Assembly: GCA_023140595.1 (NCBI GenBank)
Contig: JAGLLI010000003.1
Coordinates: forward strand, 1-18,031
Direction of reading: 5' to 3'
Origin: Candidatus Parcubacteria bacterium
GTDB taxonomy: Bacteria > Patescibacteriota > Patescibacteriia > Patescibacteriales > UBA12075
DNA: 18,031 bases
The notes under the pieces were generated by a model. It ran no database searches and was not told where the DNA came from. It saw only the letters and a list, made by a program, of their open reading frames with translations. A program made the translations under genes and the position numbers. Of the stretch, positions 13,519-18,031 are shown in pieces. Numbering within the stretch: the first letter of the stretch is position 1; each line of letters begins with the position of its first letter.

Positions 13519-13565
13519 AGCGGGTAAAAGCTAATTTAGTTCAAATTAGCTTTCCCGCTTTTTTA
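13519..13565 (+). terminator. Strong rho-independent terminator
   Basis: AGCGGG and AAAGCTAATTT pair with AAATTAGCTTT and CCCGCT around the loop AGTTC. The long stem has one small bulge and is followed directly by TTTTTT. It ends the transcript of the 114-aa gene. Confidence 0.9.
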
Positions 13566-13606
13566 TTTGCGCAGTTTATTAAAAAAGATATCCACAAACC
13601 CGCCAC

Positions 13607-13636
13607 TTGCAATTTAACCCTTAAAAATGGTACAAT
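13607..13636 (+). promoter_or_regulatory. Promoter for the HTH-membrane protein / surface protein unit
   Basis: TTGCAA (13607-13612) and TACAAT (13631-13636) are separated by 18 bases. An overlapping alternative -10, TATAAT, lies at 13636-13641. It is directly upstream of the hairpin-rich leader at 13650-13703. Confidence 0.6.
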
Positions 13637-13649
13637 ATAATCAGAAAAG

Positions 13650-13703
13650 AAAAATCTCGCTACTCGAGATTTTTATGAAAAATTACAATCTCGAGGGTCG
13701 AGA
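13650..13703 (+). promoter_or_regulatory. Leader with mutually exclusive hairpins (putative attenuator/RNA switch)
   Basis: Hairpin 1 is AAAAATCTCG (13650-13659) with CGAGATTTTT (13665-13674), ending in a U-run like a terminator. Hairpin 2 is CTCGAGAT (13663-13670) with ATCTCGAG (13688-13695), using the 3' arm of hairpin 1. Hairpin 3 is TCTCGA (13689-13694) with TCGAGA (13698-13703) around GGG. Hairpin 2 excludes both 1 and 3. The GAGGG in hairpin 3 (13693-13697) is the only Shine-Dalgarno-like sequence nearby. Confidence 0.5.
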
Positions 13704-13734
13704 AATGCTAAAATTAGATAAATTTAAAAAATGA
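13675..13734 (+). CDS. Possible leader peptide ORF, 19 aa (or 9 aa from 13705)
   Basis: An open frame from ATG 13675 (in-frame second ATG 13705) to TGA 13732-13734 reads MKNYNLEGREMLKLDKFKK. The stop overlaps the ATG of the next gene (ATGA at 13731-13734), the usual sign of translational coupling. GAGGG (13693-13697) is well spaced for the internal ATG at 13705. It sits across the alternative hairpins, so its translation could control which hairpin forms. It may be only a fortuitous frame. Confidence 0.35.
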   Translation: MKNYNLEGREMLKLDKFKK

Positions 13735-14147
13735 ACGAAAAAGCTCTAATTTCATTAAAAGACGCGGCTAAGGTTTCCGGTTATTCCGCTGATTATATCG
13801 GGCAATTGATTAGAGCCGGGAAAATTCCCGGAAAACAGGTTTGTTGTACTGTTGCGTGGATGACTACGGTGGACGCGGTTATGGCTTATAAGAATAAAGG
13901 CAAAGCTGACGCAAAATTGAGTTTTAAGGAAAAATTAGCAAATCGCGGACGGATGCTTGCAATGGAATTGGGTATTATAAAGTTATTTTTTAAGACTTTT
14001 AAATATTCTTTACCGCTATTATTGGTGATAATTATCAGTTTTTCTTTGTTGAGTTTTTATATAATTTATTTGGTTTTAGATAAAAATATTAATATTAATG
14101 AAAGTTCACAAAATTTAAATAATACAGAACAAAATTTGTCTTTTTGA
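13731..14147 (+). CDS. HTH (excisionase/MerR-like) protein with C-terminal membrane anchor
   Basis: A 138-residue protein. Residues 6-55 (ISLKDAAKVSGYSADYIGQL, then IRAGKIPGKQV and WMTTVDAVMAYKNKGKA) match the winged-helix DNA-binding fold of excisionase/MerR-type helix-turn-helix proteins. A basic/amphipathic stretch (FKEKLANRGR) follows, and a hydrophobic segment at about 90-120 (FKYSLPLLLVIIISFSLLSFYIIYLVL) is one membrane helix. The short tail is Asn-rich. A DNA-binding domain tethered to the membrane is unusual. Being 62 bases before the surface protein gene, it may regulate it. The start overlaps the stop of a tiny leader ORF. Confidence 0.7.
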   Translation: MNEKALISLKDAAKVSGYSADYIGQLIRAGKIPGKQVCCTVAWMTTVDAVMAYKNKGKADAKLSFKEKLANRGRMLAMELGIIKLFFKTFKYSLPLLLVIIISFSLLSFYIIYLVLDKNININESSQNLNNTEQNLSF

Positions 14148-14180
14148 GATTCCTTTTTTGCCTCAAATTTGGCACAAAAT

Positions 14181-14194
14181 AGGGCAATAGCCCT
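14181..14194 (+). repeat. Small hairpin before the surface protein gene
   Basis: AGGGC-AATA-GCCCT (14181-14194) lies in the 62-base gap between the HTH-membrane gene and the surface protein start. It has no U-run, so it could moderate read-through or stabilise a processed 5' end. Confidence 0.4.
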
Positions 14195-14209
14195 AAAGCA
14201 AAAATCCCC

Positions 14210-17200
14210 ATGTTTGCTTTACAAAAAAGAAAAATAAGCCAGAGAAAAAATAGTTTTTTTTCAGGATTTAAAAACAAGACAACCAGCCGGAACAGGCGTA
14301 AAAGTTCCGGCTGGCGTTTTGTTTTCGGGACTTTGTTGATTTTGTTGATTTTTTTCGTTTTTTTGCCCCTAGACCTTATTATTTCATCTATTAAAGCAAT
14401 CGGGGGCGGTACGGAAATTATTAATTTGTATCCAAGTTTTTATTCATCTGAAAATGAAAATGAGTCTTTTGAATCGGGCTGGTGGAATTTGGAAAAATTA
14501 AATGGAACAGCTGAGCTTTTATCAAACGATTCATTGTTAAAATTTTCCGATGAGACTTCCGCTTTTTATTCAGGAGGAAATGCCAGCCTTTTTTTGGGTG
14601 AATTTATGTTTTTAAAAGATGAAGATGAAATTTTAAATAATATTCCTGTTCAGGTAGAGATTATAGATTCTACAATTGAGGCAGAAGATCAGTTAATAAT
14701 TGATGATGAGCCTGAGAACGTAGAAGTGATTGAAGAAGAAGATATTGGCGAAGAAAGTTTTGACATTAAAGCAGATGACGCAGAAGAAGAGGAGTTAGAA
14801 ATTCAGGTTGATAAGCAAGCCGAAGAAGTTATTAAATACACGATTGAAATATATGAAGAAAATATTTTAGTTGACGTTGTTGTTGATGAAGAAATTATTG
14901 AGCCAATAGTTGAAGTTGAGATTATTGAGAATAAAGAAATTGAATTAGAAGTTGAAATAGAATCGGTGGAAGAAGCAGATATTATTGAGACGCCAATTTC
15001 TTTTTTTGATTATTTTAAAAAATATATCGGCGCTTTATCGGCGCGGGCGCAGGAAGCAGGTAAAAAAATATTAGGGCTTAATAATTTGGGGGAATTTAAG
15101 CAAGCGACTATTAATTTTTCTTTTGCTATGAGCAGTTTGTCTTCTCTTGATGATGATATTTCCTCCGTCGCTGAAGTTTCCTCCTTCGCTGAAGCTATGG
15201 CGGACAAGATGGCGGACAAGACCGCCGATGCTGAAGATAAGATTGTAATTTGGTATTCATTATCTAAAATCGCCAGTGGCACTAAAGACATAATTTGGCA
15301 CAAGCTGGATACTTTAAGCGCGGAGCAAATGTCTAATTCTTTAAACAACGGTTACTTTAGATATGAAGCGCCGTTTTTGGAAAGCTGGGAAAATGTGGAA
15401 GATTTACAGATTAAATTTGAAGGTTTGGCAAATGACGACACTTTGTTTACGGCTTATTTGGACAGTTTTTGGATTGAAGCAGAATATGAGCCAAGCAAAA
15501 CAGCTGAAGACGCCTATTTGCAGATCGCTTCTGATTTGTCTAGCGTCAGCACTTCCACTGGTATTATGCATTCAGGCTGGCTTGATCCGGGTTACGCTAA
15601 AGATAACGGCATTAACTTTTATGCTGCAAGAAATATTTCGAAAAAGACCGGCGCCGCCGGCGAACCGGATTATTATATTCGCTCAACAGCTAATACTTCC
15701 GAGGATTTGGGAGGCGATATAACCGGCGTAAAAATTGGTTTTGAAGGCAAAGTGGAAAGCACGGTAATCAGCGCTTTTGTGCAGCCGATTTTTAATGGCA
15801 ATGTTGAGGGAATCGGCATTAAAATTGCAGGCGGCAATATCGGCACAATAGATGATAATCAGCCTGATTACATAGATATAACCAATGATACGGCGCGTCC
15901 ATTATATCCGGCCGCTTGGACATGGCAGGAAATAAAGGATTTGCATGTTAATATTTGGGCGAGAAATTCTTCAAATTCCACTGATAATTTTTTATATATT
16001 GATCAAATATATATTCAGGTACAATATACGCCAAACACAGCGCCGGCTGCCCCAGGCGCCTTGTCGGAATGGGGAACTACCACCAAGGACAGCATAGATT
16101 TAGCTTTTGGCGCGGCTTCAAGCGATATTAACTTTGCTGAATATATAATTTATTATTCAACTTCAAGTCCGGTAACGGAATCAGATTATGCTTTAAGCTC
16201 GTCAACCGATGCTAATTTGGGAAATATTAATTTTAATGATGTTGCCACAACTTCGGCAAGCGGACTTTTGGAAAACACAACTTATTATTTTAGTATTTAC
16301 GCCTATGATTTTTTCGGACATGTGTCCGGCTCAAGCGAAGTAAATATTACAACTAACAAAACTCCGGATAGTCAAATTAACTCTACTGAAACCGGACAAA
16401 AAGATGACGGCTCCGGAACAGTAGACATTTCAATTGATGTTCGTGATTTTAATAGCAATATTTCAACTGCTAAAATAGAATACGAAGCCGGAGATACTTG
16501 CGCTTTTTTATCATCAGGCGATCCCAGCTTGGATACTAATATCAGCGGAAGCGGCGGCGTTCCGTCAATAGACAACGCAAAAGAATATCAAATAAGAAAT
16601 ATTACAACCAGCGCTACCAATACTTTGCAGTTTGACTGGTTTTCCGCCGTAGATGTTGACGGCGCTAATGACACTTATTGTTTTCGCTTAACAGTCCATG
16701 ACGGCCGCGACAATCAGAATGTCTCGGCTTTTGCCACAACAACGATAGATAATTTTGATCCAAGCGCTCCCGGCGTTTTAAGCGAAGGAATAATTTCCAC
16801 CTCTACAATTCAATTAATATTCGGTGCCACTACTACTGAAACAAATTTTTCAAAGTATAGAATTTTTTATAAAGCCGGAACCGGCGGCGTAACCGAAGGC
16901 GAGAGCGGCGAGGACGAAGTGATTGACTTTGATTTGGATTATAAATTATACAATAATACTTCCTCAACAACAGTCGGTAATTTAAATCCGGACACGGAGT
17001 ATGTATTTAATATCTGGGCTTATGATTTATACGGCAACAAGGCTTCGTCCACAGAGGTGGTTATTAAAACAGAGTCTTCGGTTACAAACGATTCTTTAAC
17101 TTTTGAAAATCCGGAAGCAAGCAATTATATTATAGCCGACGGGCTTAGCGAGTGGAATTTTCAGGCAACAATCAGCGAAGAAAACGGCTGGACTACTTTG

Positions 17201-17560
17201 GACACGGTTAAATTAAGGCTGGCAGACAAAGAAGACGATATTTCGCCTTTTAGTAATTTGGAATTTACATGGAGCCAATCATCTAACAGTTTTAGCGAAA
17301 CCGGCGCTGATAATAATTCAGCCGTGATTATATCCGACAGCAGCACCTCTACCTGCGCGGTTAACACTTGCACTTTGGATTTTAATTTAATATTCAATTA
17401 CGATTTTGCCAGCTCCAGCTATGATTATTCAGCAACGCTTTTAAGCGCAAACGATTCAGCCTCTACCGACGAGAATACATACCCTGATATTTATCAAGTT
17501 AAAATATTAAAAGTAAAACAAATCCACTACCGCTGGCGAAATGATGATGGGGGCGAGTAG
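14210..17560 (+). CDS. Large membrane-anchored surface protein with fibronectin type III domains, probably 3'-truncated
   Basis: A 1116-residue protein. A basic N-terminus (1-34) precedes a single hydrophobic helix (GTLLILLIFFVFLPLDLIIS, 40-59), an anchor or uncleaved signal. Then come an extremely acidic Val/Ile/Glu-rich segment (about 145-262), a beta-rich region (about 340-605) and fibronectin-III-like domains at about 611-716 (NTTYYFSIYAYDFFGHVSGS) and 848-955 (DTEYVFNIWAYDLYGNKASS), with another beta domain between and one after (about 960-1100). Paired Cys at 764/824 and 1049/1054 may form disulfides outside the cell. Likely a cell-surface adhesin or S-layer-like protein. It ends abruptly at HYRWRNDDGGE, with its TAG inside a GTAG repeat element. 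No Shine-Dalgarno sequence precedes the ATG. Confidence 0.82.
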   Translation: MFALQKRKISQRKNSFFSGFKNKTTSRNRRKSSGWRFVFGTLLILLIFFVFLPLDLIISSIKAIGGGTEIINLYPSFYSSENENESFESGWWNLEKLNGTAELLSNDSLLKFSDETSAFYSGGNASLFLGEFMFLKDEDEILNNIPVQVEIIDSTIEAEDQLIIDDEPENVEVIEEEDIGEESFDIKADDAEEEELEIQVDKQAEEVIKYTIEIYEENILVDVVVDEEIIEPIVEVEIIENKEIELEVEIESVEEADIIETPISFFDYFKKYIGALSARAQEAGKKILGLNNLGEFKQATINFSFAMSSLSSLDDDISSVAEVSSFAEAMADKMADKTADAEDKIVIWYSLSKIASGTKDIIWHKLDTLSAEQMSNSLNNGYFRYEAPFLESWENVEDLQIKFEGLANDDTLFTAYLDSFWIEAEYEPSKTAEDAYLQIASDLSSVSTSTGIMHSGWLDPGYAKDNGINFYAARNISKKTGAAGEPDYYIRSTANTSEDLGGDITGVKIGFEGKVESTVISAFVQPIFNGNVEGIGIKIAGGNIGTIDDNQPDYIDITNDTARPLYPAAWTWQEIKDLHVNIWARNSSNSTDNFLYIDQIYIQVQYTPNTAPAAPGALSEWGTTTKDSIDLAFGAASSDINFAEYIIYYSTSSPVTESDYALSSSTDANLGNINFNDVATTSASGLLENTTYYFSIYAYDFFGHVSGSSEVNITTNKTPDSQINSTETGQKDDGSGTVDISIDVRDFNSNISTAKIEYEAGDTCAFLSSGDPSLDTNISGSGGVPSIDNAKEYQIRNITTSATNTLQFDWFSAVDVDGANDTYCFRLTVHDGRDNQNVSAFATTTIDNFDPSAPGVLSEGIISTSTIQLIFGATTTETNFSKYRIFYKAGTGGVTEGESGEDEVIDFDLDYKLYNNTSSTTVGNLNPDTEYVFNIWAYDLYGNKASSTEVVIKTESSVTNDSLTFENPEASNYIIADGLSEWNFQATISEENGWTTLDTVKLRLADKEDDISPFSNLEFTWSQSSNSFSETGADNNSAVIISDSSTSTCAVNTCTLDFNLIFNYDFASSSYDYSATLLSANDSASTDENTYPDIYQVKILKVKQIHYRWRNDDGGE
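15159..15220 (+). repeat. In-frame tandem repeat patch in the surface protein gene
   Basis: An 18-base unit occurs twice in tandem (15159-15176 and 15177-15194, one difference; ends CGCTGAAG). It is followed by two copies of ATGGCGGACAAG (15197-15208, 15209-15220). The patch is more GC-rich than the gene and encodes VSSFAEA and MADKMADK. The core TCCTTCGCTGAAGC with GGCGGACAAG resembles a dispersed palindromic repeat I recall from CPR genomes, here kept in frame. Confidence 0.5.
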
Positions 17561-17703
17561 CCGCCCAGGCATGAATGTCAGGGCTAAGTTGATAATTTTT
17601 TAAGCCAGATAAATCGGGCTGTATGTAAAAACGTTATTAATAATATTCCGCTTCAGCGGGATTAAAAAATAAAAATGTAGCCCTGGCATTCATGCCTGGG
17701 CGG
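17557..17703 (+). mobile_element. GTAG-type palindromic repeat pair (BIME/MITE-like element)
   Basis: A 26-base inverted repeat, 17561-17586 and 17678-17703 (one mismatch; outer ends CCGCCCAGGCATGAATG), brackets about 91 bases. Each arm is itself an imperfect palindrome, and each is preceded on the + strand by GTAG (17557-17560 and 17677-17680), the tetranucleotide typical of REP sequences moved by RAYT (IS200-like) transposases. The interior has a further hairpin, CCGCTTCAGCGG. No transposase is encoded, so it would be a non-autonomous element. GCGAG occurs on both sides (17553-17557, 17708-17712). Confidence 0.65.
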
Positions 17704-17741
17704 TAAAGCGAGAGATTGAGCCGGTTTTTAGATAGGTTTTG

Positions 17742-17793
17742 AAAAATAAAAAAATGGCTAAATTCAAGTTGTAAATTAAATCTAGCCATTTTG
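17742..17793 (-). terminator. Intrinsic terminator of the 3'-end gene at the right edge
   Basis: AAAATGGCTA (17751-17760) pairs with TAGCCATTTT (17783-17792) around a 22-base loop. On the - strand the stem is followed by a U-rich run (TTTATTTTTC, 17750-17741). It lies 22 bases after the stop of the - strand gene at 17815. Confidence 0.7.
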
Positions 17794-17814
17794 CACGATG
17801 TTGTAGTGTTAGCA

Positions 17815-18031
17815 CTATCTTGGTATCGTTAACACTATCCTTGGTTTATCATCAAGAAAAGCGCAACATAATAATCCATCTTTATTTAGGTAAAATATTT
17901 GGTGAATTAAAGGTGAATGTTTAATTGCAGGATAACCATCTTTTATAACAGGGTCAAAAGGAAGACCTAAGGCATCTGCCCTGAGTGCGATATACTGCAC
18001 AAAATCCGGGTCATACAGAATACTACCGTCA
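17815..18031 (-). CDS. Unidentified protein, C-terminal part (5' end outside window)
   Basis: The frame is open from the right edge to TAG at 17817-17815 and gives 71 residues, beginning DGSILYDPDFVQYIALRADA and ending KPRIVLTIPR. An internal GTG at 18000 could in principle start a 61-residue protein, but the frame continues upstream without a stop and has no Shine-Dalgarno sequence there, so a partial gene is preferred. It contains LPFDPVIKDGYPAIKHSPL, HQIFYLNKDG and LLCCAFLDDKPRI, which look like a beta-rich globular end. I do not recognise the family. It is convergent with the surface protein gene and has its own terminator. Confidence 0.6.
   Translation of the reverse strand, partial: DGSILYDPDFVQYIALRADALGLPFDPVIKDGYPAIKHSPLIHQIFYLNKDGLLCCAFLDDKPRIVLTIPR

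Noticed and set aside
17820..17860. Direct repeat GTTAGCACTATC / GTTAACACTATC
   Set aside because: It is a short imperfect duplication within the last codons of the right-edge gene and needs no separate explanation.
1..18031. tRNA, rRNA or integrase/transposase genes
   Set aside because: I saw no cloverleaf with a conserved T-arm, no rRNA sequence, and no ORF with tyrosine-recombinase, DDE or HUH transposase motifs.

Overview
The window is AT-rich, and every gene reads cleanly with the standard bacterial code. UGA is used as a stop (for example by the permease and by the HTH-membrane protein), which argues against the code-25 lineages. A type IV pilus ATPase, a translin-family protein, a fibronectin-type-III surface protein of more than 1,000 residues, many starts without a Shine-Dalgarno sequence and dispersed 'GTAG + palindrome' repeats together suggest a Candidate Phyla Radiation (Patescibacteria) genome, probably Parcubacteria-like. 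That assignment is inference from gene content. No rRNA or marker gene is present to prove it.

Layout. (1) 1-4197, + strand: the end of a membrane protein gene, then PilB/GspE-type ATPase, translin-family protein, amino-acid permease and YfcE/MJ0936-type phosphoesterase, the last three tightly packed. (2) 4205-8051, - strand: a run of accessory genes (transglutaminase-like protein, BRO/DinD-like protein, histidine phosphatase, queuosine-precursor transporter, NUDIX hydrolase, alpha/beta hydrolase). (3) 8104-12424: a gene-cassette array, the most interesting part of the window. Five copies (A-E) of a 126-153-base structured element, plus a remnant (F), alternate with single - strand genes: histidine phosphatase, P-loop kinase, cupin, nucleotidyltransferase, a 116-residue protein and a 58-residue membrane/zinc-ribbon-like protein. 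The elements resemble integron attC sites: outer TAAC/GTTA boxes, an unpaired spacer, an inner stem often with one extra base in the left arm, and a large terminal structure. Each gene between two elements is also enclosed by its own long inverted repeat (about 25-70 bases), which often touches its start or stop codon. (4) 12425-13112: no gene; cassette remnant, a 20-base GC palindrome and a strong promoter. (5) 13113-13565: one small unknown gene with its own promoter and terminator. (6) 13607-17560: a promoter, a leader with mutually exclusive hairpins and a tiny leader ORF, an HTH-plus-membrane protein, and the giant surface protein. Its stop codon lies in a GTAG-type palindromic repeat element (17557-17703). 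(7) 17815-18031: the 3' part of an unknown - strand gene with a terminator.

Working model. The left and right thirds look like ordinary chromosomal genes (pilus, transport, surface display). The middle looks like an accessory zone built by cassette capture, with small stand-alone enzymes that handle phosphates, nucleotides and small metabolites. No integrase gene is in the window, so whether the cassette sites are true attC sites, and what moves them, is open.
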